Part shown: one piece after another, positions 32,728 to 44,361 of the stretch
Layout: the number at the start of each line of letters is the position of its first letter
Numbering within the stretch: the first letter of the stretch is position 1
Source of the DNA: Sordaria brevicollis
Taxonomy: Eukaryota > Ascomycota > Sordariomycetes > Sordariales > Sordariaceae
Assembly (NCBI GenBank): GCA_033439795.1
Contig: JAUTDP010000001.1
Location: 124,001 to 188,000 of the forward strand
Length of the DNA: 64,000 nt
Reading direction: 5' to 3'
Made by a program: the position numbers and the translations under genes
Notes under the pieces: generated by a model
Databases searched by the model: none
Told to the model about the DNA's origin: nothing
Seen by the model: only the letters and a program-made list of their open reading frames with translations

Positions 32728-33503
32728 TTACTCCCTGCCGATGACCTTTTCGGTAGTGCTGGCGCCGGGTAGTGAGTCAGGCAAGCCCGACTTGTTGCTC
32801 GTCGAAGAGTCCTTTCCACTTGACGAAGACGACTCTGCTGATGGAGAGGGTACATCGGTCTTGGGGCTTGTCTCGTAGTCGGATGAGCCTTCCGAGACCT
32901 TTCCCATATCGCCAGCCGACTATAGAATGAGTCGTAGACATCAGCATGAGCTACTATCCAATGGTACGTAGAGGTAGTTTTACGGCTGGCAGTTTGGAAT
33001 TTCACTCACCTTTTCATCTTTAAGACTATCTCTTTGGTTGGACTGCTTAAAGGTGCCTTCATCGGGCGTCTTGAAGTTCGTATTCTTGTTGTCTGAACTC
33101 GTCTCCTTTAGCTTCTCCTCCACCTTCTCCTTCTGTTCTTTCTTTCCGCTGGTCTCTTCTTCTTTGTGTTCCTCATGACTCTTGTAGGCCGCGTCTTCCT
33201 TGCCGTGGCCGACGGGCTTCTTCTTTGCGGATCCGCTCGACACTAGGTAAAAGCCGATGGGTAGAGAAATACCGAGGGAGGTAAGCAGCCTGAGCTATTA
33301 TCAGCCGGATACTAACAGTAGGGCCGAAACGAATGAGCCAGAGCCAAAAAAAGAACATACCATGTTCTGTCGCTTGCCTTGTGGACATTTCCTAGGCTGG
33401 CGTATCCTCTCTGACCAACGGAGCGCGTCGAGGTCAGTTGGTTACGGATGGACTTGCGGACTGCTGACTGCAGAATGGAAGCTCCGACTCTTGATGATAG
33501 CAT
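32728..33503 (-). CDS. predicted mitochondrial single-span protein, 204 aa
   Basis: Exons 33503-33361, 33289-33010 and 32919-32728 give 204 residues. Donors are GTATGT and GTGAGT, acceptors GCTCAG and CTATAG. The first 35 residues (MLSSRVGASILQSAVRKSIR...) are basic, rich in Ser and free of acids, ending RGYAS, as in mitochondrial presequences with a cleavage site. Joining exons 1 and 2 produces one hydrophobic span, LLTSLGISLPIGFYLV (about 49-64). The rest is highly charged (Lys/Glu) and then Ser-rich, probably disordered. The design suits an inner-membrane protein with a soluble tail in matrix or intermembrane space. I cannot name it. A divergent promoter is shared with CAND1. Confidence 0.8.
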
Positions 33504-34713
33504 TGGAAAGGTTATGCGTTGAAATTCGAGTTTGAATAATTTTCCACGTTCAAGTCAGACTGGACGTTCAAGATAGACAGATATCGGTGAAGTCTTTGTT
33601 GACAAAGGAACAGCTAGCTAGTGGGAGGGAACCATCTCGACATAAATAGGGCCTTGTGTAACCCAATTCCCTTTTTGCTTCATTATGTCATACACGAGCG
33701 ATGTGCCTGATGTGCTCTCCCGAACGGGACGGCAGCTCTCTTCCTCCTTTTCGGGGCGTTCATTTCCCGATGCTGAGTGTTGCCATTGGACAAAGCCATC
33801 AATGATGTCGACGACTTATACGGGAGTCTTGGCACTATCAAGGCGATGGTGAAATTTCGTCTTTGAACCCCTTGATCTGTTCTCCGGCATCGCCAAGTAT
33901 AAACATATAATCGCAAATCTTAGAATGCCTTGGTCACATATGATCTGGTACATGCTCAATCGCAGATGGAGTTGTTGATCTCGACCTCCAGTCCTCGAGG
34001 GTTGAGCAACACCACCCGGTGGTTCGAGCTTGCTCCAAGATGGTTGCCGGCCGGAGCAAGGCTTCTTGCCTGCCGTGACATGGACGCGCCTGCCTGGAGC
34101 TCCAAGGTACGTACCGTCGCAAACACCCTTGTCGTTACCCCACTCTCCCCACCATTTGACAGCAGCGGCGGGCATGAGCTCCCAGAGTCCAGGTCGTTAA
34201 CGGTTCACTCTACAGTTCATGCCCATATGGTGGTGCCTGCGTGCTGTCGACCTGACATTGGAAAGAAGCGAGTGAGAGGCAAACAAACATTCGACATATT
34301 TTTTCCTTTTCCACGCAACAACAAACCTGTGCAGTTTTCGTCCCTTCTTGCGCATTGCCATCCTACTTCCCGCCCAACGAAGAATCGACGACTCTTGGAG
34401 CGCAACAAACGGAGTCCCGGTCCATTGTTTGAAGACAGGCAACGGCCATTGTGGTGGTTTGTTTATACCTACCTCTATATGTAAGTTGGTGATAGCTCCC
34501 AATGGGCCCTCCTCCGTTACCTTGCTGGCCATCTCCACTTCCATCACCTCGCGATATCAACACCATAACACCATCGAGTCGTCACATATCTTGTACTCCT
34601 AGCTCCTCCCCTGCCGGCGCAACAGCTCAAGTGCCAAAAGCTAATATCGCCATAGAAGACCTTGTCTATAATCATCGATTGCGAGGTTGATCCCGCTCTA
34701 ATCCACATCCATC
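33504..34713. other. divergent promoter region
   Basis: Between the mitochondrial protein (-) and CAND1 (+). The last 200 bp are C/T/A-rich leader sequence of CAND1. No convincing gene in between. Confidence 0.55.
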
Positions 34714-37700
34714 ATGGCGACGACGGTCCCGTCCAACCCGACCTCCCACACGGTCGGGCTTCTTCTCACCAAAATCAGCGATGCCGACCCCGATTTCCGT
34801 TACATGGCCCTCAACGACCTGTTGGCCACCTTCAACATTGCCAAGCCAGACATCATCATGCACGACTTCAACACATCATCACGCACCCTCGACGAGGTCA
34901 TCAAGGCCTTGAGCGACCAGAACGGCGAAGTCCAGAACCAGGCCATCAAGGTCTTGGGGCCTCTAGTTAAGAAGCTTCCACATCACCTCTACAAGGTGGC
35001 CATCGAGAAGCTGGTCCAGCTGCAACCCCAAAACTCAGATGTCAACTCGGTTCCTGCCATGGCCCTCAAGGCTGTCATCGAAGCTTTGCCGCGTCCAGTA
35101 GGCGGTGCTGCCCTCGCTAAGGACGCTGTGGATGCCTATGACGCCGTCAGCCAGTCGCTTATCCCTCGATTCGTTGGTCAGAATGCCGGCAAGCAGGTGC
35201 CTGGTTTGCTCCAAGGAAGCAACGTCACTGCCGACTCTGTCGACGTGCTCATCGAGGTTGTCAGATGCTTCGGCCCAATGCTGACCCTTGTCGAGATCGA
35301 GGCTCTTCACGATGCTGTTGTCAACCTCTTGGCCCAGGAAAAGTGTACATCAGTCGTCAAGAAGAGAGCCGTCGCCGCCGTGTCCATGCTGGCTCATTAC
35401 CTGTCAGACGATCTGTTGGCTGCTTTCGTCAAGCGCACTTCGAGCCTGTTACGCAAGTCGAGCATGCCACCCTCCACTCGCCGTCTATACATCACAATCC
35501 TGGGCTCCATGGCCCGCTCAATCCCGCATCGGTTCGGCCGGTACCTGCCAGAAGTCATCACTTTCGTTCTCGATGCTCTTAGCGAGGAAGAGTTGCAGGT
35601 CCAACTCGAAGCGATCCAAGAAGGCAGCGAGGTCACCTCGGACTGGAGCGATGTTAGAGAAGCTGCTCTTGTCGCCCTGGACGCATTCCTCGCCTCCTGT
35701 CCCAACCAAATGCGGCCATATACCAACGACGCCATCGAGGCGTGTCTGCGCTACCTGAAATTCGACCCCAACTATGCCGGCGATGAAGATGAGGATATGG
35801 AAGTCGAGGAAGAGGACGAGGATGGATTTGATGAAGATGACGAGTTTGAGGCTGACGGCAACTTCGACGATGACGATGATGCAAGCTGGAAGGTCAGGCG
35901 CTGCGCCGCCAAGGCCCTTCACACCATCATTTCGACAAGAAGCAGCGGTGACCTCTTGGAGAGCGGTGTTCTCTACCACAAGGTCGCCCCGGCTTTGGTC
36001 AAGAGATTCGACGAGCGTGAGGAGAACGTTCGCCTCGAAGTTCTGGCCGCCACTTCCCTGCTCATTCGTAAGACGGGCGAGGGCGTTATTCCTGACTTTG
36101 ACATCGACAACGTCACCGGCGACAGCATTGGTCAAGTTCCCCAAAGTCGGAAGCGCAGACGCCAGAGCAGCGCAGCTGGCCAAGCTGGATTGCCCCTTAG
36201 CCTCTCCGGCACCGGACTTACGTCGCCCAAGGCCGAGAAGATTCCACCAACGGGACCCCGTGCCGATCTTGCTGCCCTCACACCGGCCATTGTCAAGTCG
36301 GCTACCAAGCTTCTTAAGGGTAAGCTCATTCCGACCAAGCAGGCCACCATCAACATTCTTGATGATTTGATCTCTGTTCAAAAGGGAGGCCTCGCACCAT
36401 ACCTCGACCAGGTCACGGATCTTGTCCTGGATGCTGTCAAGCTGTCCGGCTCAAGCACCTCTTCAACCCAGATCTCTTTTGCCGGTGGCAGTGCCTCTGC
36501 TACGACTAACACTCTTCGTATTGCGGCGCTTCGTTTGATTAGCAGCTTTGCCAGAAACCATTCCTCAAACGATTTGCAGCCTTACTTGCCCAAGATCGTT
36601 GACGGCGTGGTTTCGGTTGTCCATGATCGTGTCTATAAAATTGCCGCCGAGGCCATTCAGACCGCCGAGGAGGTTTCTAAGGCCATCACTCCTCCGCGTG
36701 CTCGTATGACGGCGCAAAAGTACAAAGGAGAGCTGCAGAAGCTTTATAGCGTGATTGTTGATCGCACAACGGACAACGACGCGGACGCTGAAGTTCGTCA
36801 GAAGGCCATCCATGCCCTTGGAATCCTTCTTTCTCGAACATCGGGTACTGAGGGTGCTGGCTTGCTGTCGGATGAGGACCGGAAGGCCGCTCTTGTTCAC
36901 CTCAAGGACAGGCTCTTCAACGAGACCACGCGTCTCGCAGCCGTTCGGGCAATCGATTCTGTTGCCGCCTTTGCATCGTCTGGTGTCTCTTTCGACGCGC
37001 CATGGGTCCAGGATGTGGCTGCCGAACTTGCTGCCCAGTTACGCAAGGCGAATCGTTCCCTGAGAGGATCCAGCGTCATGGCTTTGAAGCATTTGGTCCT
37101 TTCCCCTGCTTCCAAGAACACCCTTGACGACGAGACTGTGCAAAAGGTAGTCACTGCGCTGGTCACTGTCATTACCCACTACGATGCCCAGCTTCTTGGA
37201 CCTGGTCTGCTCGTGCTTGCACGTCTGGCCCAAGAGAAGCCACAGATTGTCGTCACTGAAGAACTCATGACCGCGCTCTGTAAACTACTTATGGAGTCGA
37301 CTGTTACAGGCGCGGTCCTGGATTCTCTTCTAGTGCTTGTAAACAGCATCGGCCAGACCGGCAAGGGTGAGGTGCTGATGTCGCGTCTTCTCAGCGAGGT
37401 TGCCTTGCAAGGTGATTCATCGGTAGTCGGCAAGGTTATCGGTACTCTTCTTGTGGCCTGTGGTAACAAGGGCACCTTCACAACGGAGGTGTTCGTGCAG
37501 GAGATGCAGAAGCAGAAGGGTGACAGAGTCAGCCTTGCCCTTACGATCTTGGGCGAGGCTGGACTTCGTCTTGGAGACAAGTTCCCTTATTCTGCCAGCC
37601 TCTTCCTCGAGCAGTTCCACACCGGATACGACAAGACATCCCTTTCCGCTGCCGTTGCCTTGGGGCGTGCTGGAGCTGGCAATGTGGCTACATACGTGCC

Positions 37701-38866
37701 CGTCATCCTCCAGTCGATGCAGCAGGGAGGTAACACGCAGTACTTGCTCCTTCAGTCTATCAAGGAAGTTCTTCAGCAGGTTGCTATTTCTTCGACCGAC
37801 CTTGGTCAGTTGTCGACGCCAATCTGGAACCAGATCCTTGCTGCTTCAGGCTCAGAGGACAACAAGGCGGTTTGTGCAGAGTGTATCGGCCGGTTGGTCA
37901 TTATTGATCCTAGGACGTACATGTTGAAGCTCAATGTAAGTTTGGGACCCAGTTTGTCTATGAGAGGATTTCGACGCTAACTTCTAACAGTCTCTGCTTA
38001 ACGACCAATCGCCCTTGTTGAGAGCCATTGCCATTCAGGCTTTGCGGTACACCCTCCCTGACGAGAACGAGGTCTTTGACAGCATGCTCAAGAGCCACCT
38101 GGTTGACATGCTCAAGACGATGCTGGAAGACCCTGAGATGGAGAACCGTCGTCATGCGATGTCGACACTTAACTCAGCGGCACACAACAAGGCGGACATC
38201 ATCCTCGGTTACCTTAACACGCTCATGCCTTACGTTATGAGGGAGACCATAATCAAACCGGAGCTCATCAGGGAGGTGCAGATGGGTCCTTTCAAGCATA
38301 TCATTGATGACGGTTTGGAACTTCGCAAGGTGAGTACATGTCCACTTCTCTGCAACGTTGACTTGTACTAACATTCTTAGGCGGCATACGAAACCCTTTA
38401 TGCCCTTATGGAAACCGCGTTCTCGCGCATTAGCATCATTGAACTTTATGACCGGATTGTCGCTGGCCTGTCGGATGACAACGACATCAAAGCTCTCTGC
38501 AACCTGATGGTCTCCAAGCTCGCCTACATCGACCCTAGCGAGACCATTCGCCGCCTTGACTCCATCGCGGAGGCATTCCGTAAGACGCTGTCTACCAAGT
38601 TGAAGGACACGGCGGTCAAACAGGAGCTCGAGAAGCAAGCCGAGGCCAACCGGGCAGCACTTAGGGTGACGCTCTTGCTCGGGGAGAAACTAAAGGCTTC
38701 CCTCAGCACTGGTGGTGCGGTCGGGACGGCAGCTCCTGGAGGTTCTGCTGTGGTTGCGGGTACCAACCAGGTCTGGAACAGCTATTGGGACTGGGTGTCG
38801 AAGGACTTTAAGAACGACCTTCAGGTACTCAGAGATGAGGATAGCAAGGGCGCAGGCGTGATTTAG
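34714..38866 (+). CDS. CAND1: CAND1 (TIP120), cullin substrate-receptor exchange factor
   Basis: Exons 34714-37935, 37991-38329 and 38381-38866, all phase 0, give 1,348 residues. The protein is an unbroken run of alpha-helical HEAT repeats, beginning VGLLLTKISDADPDFRYMALNDLL, which is the conserved CAND1 start. An acidic insert lies at about residues 355-390 (EEEDEDGFDEDDEFEADG), as in other CAND1 proteins, and the TIP120 C-terminal domain is around residues 1140-1320. CAND1 binds un-neddylated cullin-RBX1 and swaps F-box and other receptors, so SCF ligases can be re-equipped. In Neurospora SCF complexes control among others the circadian protein FRQ, but the sequence says nothing on that. 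Length is slightly above the animal protein. Confidence 0.95.
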
Positions 38867-39753
38867 TATTCCCGCCTGGCCGTTTATCTGGGCAAGGGAA
38901 AGAAGCCGGATTTCATGGGGATCGGTGATCTGGGAGATGCTCTTCGAGGAAAGCTGAAGTTATACTGAAAGTAGTCGAGCGAGGTGGGATGCATTTTCTG
39001 GTGCGGTTGTTCGGTGGTTGAACAATCATGAAGTCTTGCGGAAAAGTGAATAAGCGATGGTTGACACTGCTTTTGATTCTATTCTAGCACGATAGAGATT
39101 TTTCGGCTCTAGCAGCGGAACAGGAAAATACGATGCATATGATAGCTATATATCTCCGTCAATGTTTGCTGATCTCCGTCGTGCACGTTGGTATGAGTGT
39201 TGGAGCAAGCCGTAGGGAACGCTTCCTTCCATTCTTTTTGGAGATGTCTATGATTTCCGGTTTATCTTGATCAACCCGGGAAATTATGTCTGTCCTTGGG
39301 ATCTGAATTATCAACTAACATCGAATCGCTCGAGTGAGGATTTGAAGAGAAGACACTGAAGATATAAACATTTGAGAATAGGGTATTACTTAGTTCGGGG
39401 AGGAACATACATGTGATGCGTCAGTACAGGTACTTCGCAGGTACCTGCCGCTCGCCGGACCCACATGCCTGTCAAGCCACATTCAATCGCGGCTACCGTA
39501 GCTTCGTCCCGCCGTTCACCACCGACACCTGAAGCTCCCGAGTCCCCTCGTCAACTTGCAGCTGTTTCGCAATCCCACGATTCCAAACATCCAAACAAGT
39601 CAACCCAGCGATTATCAGCTACCAACAAGCATCGCAAGCGACACCACCCCGAAAACACGATCGGCTCACGCATACTCACGGTTTACCGCCCATTGTCAAA
39701 TTACAACGGTCTACCCATCCACTCACCAAACCATTTACACGAAAGCGCCAGTC
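38867..39753. other. intergenic, promoter of Trs31 gene
   Basis: The 3' flank of CAND1 is AT-rich; the last 300 bp are C/A-rich leader sequence of the next gene, with an open upstream frame joining the Trs31 start in frame from 39556. No other gene. Confidence 0.55.
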
Positions 39754-40601
39754 ATGTCAAACGCCGGAGGCAGCGGCGGTGGAAGCGGGCGCGCAGGCGA
39801 ATCCAGGCTCCGATACCCGTCAAATGGCAAGACGATCTACCACCGACCTCTCAACCGCACTAAGACGGCAGAACTGAGCAAGGCGGCTTTTGCGTATCTG
39901 TTTGCGGAAATGGTATCGTATGCGCAGAGGAGGGTGACGGGGATTCAGGAGTTGGAGAAACGGTATGTCCCATTTCTCGTCCACCCACTTTCCATCTTCA
40001 ACTTTTTCATGCCATGCCATGCCACGGATGGGTCAACATGGCAGTCCAGTCAAGACCAACCGGCGGTTCTTTCGTACATCACTCATGCTAACTCGCCTTC
40101 CCACTCGCCAGCCTAAACCTCCAAGGCCATCCCATAGGCCTCAAACTCCTCGACCTGCTCCTCTTCCGCGAACCTCCCCGCTCTCAACTTCGCCCCTTAA
40201 ACATCATTGCTTTGCTGCACTTCATCAAGATCAACGTCTGGACGCACCTCTTTGGGCGACAAGCCGATCGACTCGAGAAATCTTCCAACCCTGAGACGCC
40301 GGACGAGTTCATGATCATCGACAACGAACCGCTTGTGAACGCGTATATCAGTGTGCCGAAGGAGATGAGCCAGTTGAACTGCGCGGCGTTTGCGGCGGGG
40401 ATAATAGAGGGGGTGTGTGATGGCGCGGGATTCCCGGCGAGGGTGACGGCGCATACGGTTGGGGATACTAGTGGGAGTAATGGAAGTGGAGGGACAGGAG
40501 GGGCGGCGGATGGGGAGATGTGGCCGGGCAGAACGGTGTTTTTGGTCAAGTTCCAGCCGGAGGTTTTGGAGAGGGAGGCGTTGATTGGGGCGAAGAGCTG
40601 A
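39754..40601 (+). CDS. TRS31: TRAPP complex subunit Trs31/TRAPPC5
   Basis: Exons 39754-39962 and 40112-40601 give 232 residues. The intron has a GTATGT donor, a GCTAAC branch and a CGCCAG acceptor; the split codon restores ELEKRLNLQGHPIGLKLLDLL. The protein is of the Bet3-like TRAPP fold. Landmarks are the helix LSKAAFAYLFAEMVSYAQRR, WTHLFGRQADRLEKS, and IIDNEPLVNAYISVPKEMSQ followed by LNCAAFAAGIIEGV and GFPARVTAHTV. TRAPP is the Rab1/Ypt1 (and Rab11) exchange factor and vesicle tether at the Golgi; Trs31 is a core subunit. A Gly-rich insert near residues 190-205 interrupts the last strands and is absent from the animal protein. The frame upstream of ATG 39754 is open but Pro/His-rich leader. 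Confidence 0.93.
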
Positions 40602-41284
40602 TATGTTGGAGGTGTGGGAAAAGGATGATGGGAGCGGGTTGAGAGGAAGGGAAGAGTGATGTGCCTTGGGTTTTTGGATTTTTGGAATTGGGCATTAGCA
40701 TGGCGTTTAAGCGGTTATGATGGCATTGTTTGTGAGTATGATCACAGGTCGCGCGAAGGCCAGTTAATAAAAGAGGCGCATTGCTAAAGCGAGGACCATA
40801 TTATTTATCACGGACTGAAGAACTCGTATGGTTTTGAGAAAAGAAAAAGCAATGCTTTAGTAACCTGCCTGAACAACAAAAACCATGGATATCTGTAATG
40901 AGCAATCCTGCGCCGCCCCGATATATGCCACCTTAAGCGTTCCAGGAGGCGAAATCATGGAGCTAGTCCTCCCCTTATCATGACCCGTGAAACTCGAAAA
41001 ACCCCAACTCCGTCAATGCTCTCCGCCATAGAACCGTAAAACCTGAATCCCAACTCCTGCCCATGCTATGCTCGTAAGAGTTCCGTAGCTGTACGCCTGC
41101 GAGCATTGTATCGTGTGCTCATGCACTGCCGTCGTAACTTGGTCTGCGAACCGTCTCCTGCCTGTTCATGTGCAGACCATTATGGTCCTGGTTGAGCGTC
41201 CTGGTCGAGCGTCCTGTCTCGAAGCTCCCCTTGCGACGTTCGTCGTCGAAGATGCGCCCTGTCTCCTTTCGAAAGCCCATCCAT
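40602..41284. other. intergenic between convergent genes
   Basis: Shared 3' flanks of Trs31 (+) and the gene ending at 41285 (-). Nothing else recognised. Confidence 0.55.
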
Positions 41285-42039
41285 TTACCTCGGCAAACCG
41301 CCATAACCACCAGGACCAGCCCTCATCTTCTTCCTCGTAACCCTGCTCCGTCCTCCATTCCCACCCGTTCCCGGTCCACCGCCCGCAACGCCGGCCGTGC
41401 TGCTGCCACCCACACCTCCATTTCCCAATCCCAAGCCAGCCCCAGGCGCACCAGGACCCTGCTGCATTAACTCGTCCAGGCCCAAATCTCTCCAAGCCGG
41501 CTCGCGCGTCTTCTGCGTAGCCTTCTGGATGCCGAACGCCGCGTGCTGATCGGGGACTACATCATCTTCGTCTTCCGGGTTCAAGGGCTGCAAATGCGGA
41601 GGAACGTAAATGTCTTCAGAGGCGGGGAGACGGTCGCGCGTGAAGTCGTCGAAGAGGTCGGCGTGGTGGGAGGCGTGGAGGTGGATGGGGGTGAATTGGG
41701 CGTCTTTGTTCTAAATGCACGACATATCAGATTCTGCTCAAAATAGATACACAAAAACGTAAGGAGGGAAAGGGAAAGGGAAAGACGGAAAAAAAAGAGG
41801 AAACATACCATACTGCCCCCCTCACCAACCGGACCATAAAACAAATCTTTATTATCTTGGAACTTGGGCGCCGGCGCGATGTCGCCTTGGTAATCGAGCT
41901 GGATGTTTTTGCGCGGGCGCGGATAGACGGGGTGTAAAGAGTCTTGGATGGCGTTCCAGTGGATGCGATGCGGATCGTTGGGGTGTTGTGGACGAGATCC
42001 GAACCGGTTCGCGGTCCAGGCTGAGGGTTGGTGAGACAT
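41285..42039 (-). CDS. unrecognised 218-aa protein
   Basis: Exons 42039-41809 and 41710-41285, phase 0, give 218 residues. The 98-nt intron has a GTATGT donor and a TTTAG acceptor, and its pyrimidine-rich body would otherwise add a stop-bound hydrophobic stretch. The protein is hydrophilic. Residues 1-75 are Pro/His/Asn-rich with DPHRIHWNAI and LDYQGDIAPAPKF; the middle is HLHASHHADLFDDFTRDRLP followed by an acidic NPEDEDDV segment; the end is a Gly-rich run and a basic tail. There is no signal peptide or membrane span. I do not know the family. The order of aromatic and acidic motifs suggests a conserved binding protein rather than an enzyme (inference). Confidence 0.65.
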
Positions 42040-43082
42040 CCTTGCGACGGGCGGGCGGGCGGGCGTGGTGGTGACGCTGCGGGTGCTGGGTGCTGGCTGC
42101 AGGGCTTATCGCGGTCTTGGCAGGTGCTGATAAGGGGAGGTGTGGCTGGTGTAAGTAGGGGGGAGGTAAGTGGTACTTTGGTTAGTTGCTGGGGTTTGTA
42201 AGAGAGTTGCGCAAAAACACCAAAGCGCAATTTCGTTGTAGGAAGTTGGCGTTGAGGAGAATTTGAGGTTGATGGAGAACGAGAGACGGCCATTGTTTCT
42301 GAGGACATCTTATTTGGACCCTTCACTGGCGCTGCGCAGAAAAGTCCAGATGGAAGAGCAGTTCCCATTCACATGTGCCTTCCGTTTCCGTTTGCACGCG
42401 GCGAACAATGAACAAACCTGAAGGCCAAGTGAAAGAACCACACCACCGCGCCGAGTTGCGATGTCTACCTTGGTGTGTCCGAACTTTGCCAGGCGCATCA
42501 CGATAAGTCCCAAAACTTCCTTTTTGCGATAACGCTCGAAAGGGGTCGAGAATACACGAGTGTCTTCTGCCAGCAAGGTTTCAGGAATGAATTCGGTGTC
42601 GGAGCATCTCGACAACGAAAAGACTCATCGGTTCACAGAAACATTGCATACACATAAAGGTTTCTCTGTGATTAGATTGCGGTCATTTGAGGCCTCGACT
42701 ATTTGGCATTTCGCGAAGATACCAAGCGACTACCTAGGTGAGCTATGTCGTGCGCGTCAAGAGACTGTCGAAGATGCATCCATCATGAGGGTGTAAAGCC
42801 ATTGGACAGGCGGTACTGGAACGTGATGAGCTATGTTACAAGAATCCCAGGTAGACCTTCTACGACCGGAAGAACATCCTATGGTGTTCACCTGCGTTTG
42901 CAGTACCAGAAGAAGCTTTCCACCGAACCACAATCCATATACGGATTAACCTCGTCGTCACTGGGTCCTCCACCACTCTCATCACCTTGCTCAATGGCAG
43001 TTAACCTCACATCCACTCTTCTGCTCAACAACCTCCTGTTCGTTATTTTCCCTCACAACCACCAAAGAAACCCTGAGGTTGG
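42040..43082. other. intergenic, promoter of the 218-aa protein gene
   Basis: Left part is the upstream region of the gene starting at 42039, right part the 3' flank of the secreted protein gene ending at 43083. No open frame with support. Confidence 0.5.
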
Positions 43083-44361
43083 TCACATACCCTGACCAGG
43101 ATTGTGTTCCCGATCCATCTCCTCTTCAATCCCCTCAGTGGTGTCCAACGCCCCCATAACAAGCGTCACGCCCGTGTTACCAAGGTCCACGTACCCGCCC
43201 ACCTGTTGTTCCGCGACGCAGATATCGCGCAACATCTCCATGGGCTTCTTGAGCTCATGTTTGGGGAGCTTGCCTCCTGTGAAGCCGCACATAGATAGGT
43301 GGCAGGTGTTATGGGCCGCGTGCTTGCACCATGTGTCATTTTGAGACCAGTAGAGGATTAAGTCGTCTGGGTTGGTTGAGGGAGGGTGGACGTCCGGGTC
43401 GGGAATGAAGAGGGTGTTGTTGGGTGACATGATGTCGAGGGAGAGGAAGAGGCAGTCTCCGAGGCCGGTGGGGTAGGGGAGGGCGTTTTTGTCGGTTATC
43501 TGGCATGGTGTTAGCGTCCGGTCATAGAGAGCAATGAAGGAAGGGTAGAAGAGGTGGGAAAGGGGAAGGTAAGTACTTACGTAAACGCAGCGGATGTCCC
43601 ACTTGGTGATGTTGAGGTCTCTAGGAGAGAGGATCTCGGGAACCTCATCATCCGGAATCTCGATGTTGATGTTTACCTTCTCACCCACTTGACGAGCATC
43701 AACACTATTCCCCTTTCCATTCGGTCCGCAAGACCAAGTATAGGCCGACACCTCGACGCAAGAGTAATTGGGGCTGGCATCAAACGGATCATAATCATCC
43801 TCTCCACTACCACCGCTCTGTGACTCAGGTGCGGCAACCTTTGACAAAACAGCCGCCAGCCGCTCCTCGTTGACTCTGGACTTGCTTCCATCGTCACCAG
43901 AAAGATCAGGCCCATTAAAGCTGCAAGTCGCATCTCCATGTTTGCCAATCACACAACGGACGTCAGCGCCCGTGCAGACGTAGTCGCCTGTAACGTCAGT
44001 AGCGCAGGTAAATTCGGGGTCACCGCCGTCCCTCTTGGTCTTAGGCTTGTGGTCAGCGTCATTAGGAGTGCAAGTCTCGGTGACGTGAGCGTTGATATAC
44101 AGTTCTCCGGGATGGGTGTTGATGGGAGTAGGGGGGTTATCGTCGTTACGGTTGGCGAGACCATATCTGATGATGGTCTTGACGAGTGTTAGTTTGTTTG
44201 ACTTCAAGCTGAGGGGTTACTGAGGGCCAGAAGCTTACCTTCGAAGGGGTGAGACCGTGGCCACTGGCGATGATACCGTCCTTGATGGCAGGCACAGGAC
44301 TGCCGAAGGTTGCGGTGGGCGCCAACGCCAGGACGATAGTAGCGATGCGTGAGGCGCGCAT
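43083..44361 (-). CDS. predicted secreted Cys-rich protein, 378 aa
   Basis: Exons 44361-44239, 44177-43581 and 43499-43083, all phase 0, give 378 residues. Introns have GTAAGC and GTAAGT donors and CTAAC branch sites. The second intron is open in frame, so a retained-intron form would be 27 residues longer. Residues 1-20 (MRASRIATIVLALAPTATFG) are a signal peptide, followed by a possible propeptide. About fifteen cysteines are spread over the body (TETC, FTCATD, YVCTGADVRC, ATCSF, YSCVEV, WSCG, RCVY, GDCLF, WCKHAAHNTCHLSMCG, DICV), with NDT and NNT glycosylation sites. It is probably an extracellular or wall-associated protein of unknown function. A GTATGT just before the stop leaves a small chance of one more exon. 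Confidence 0.7.
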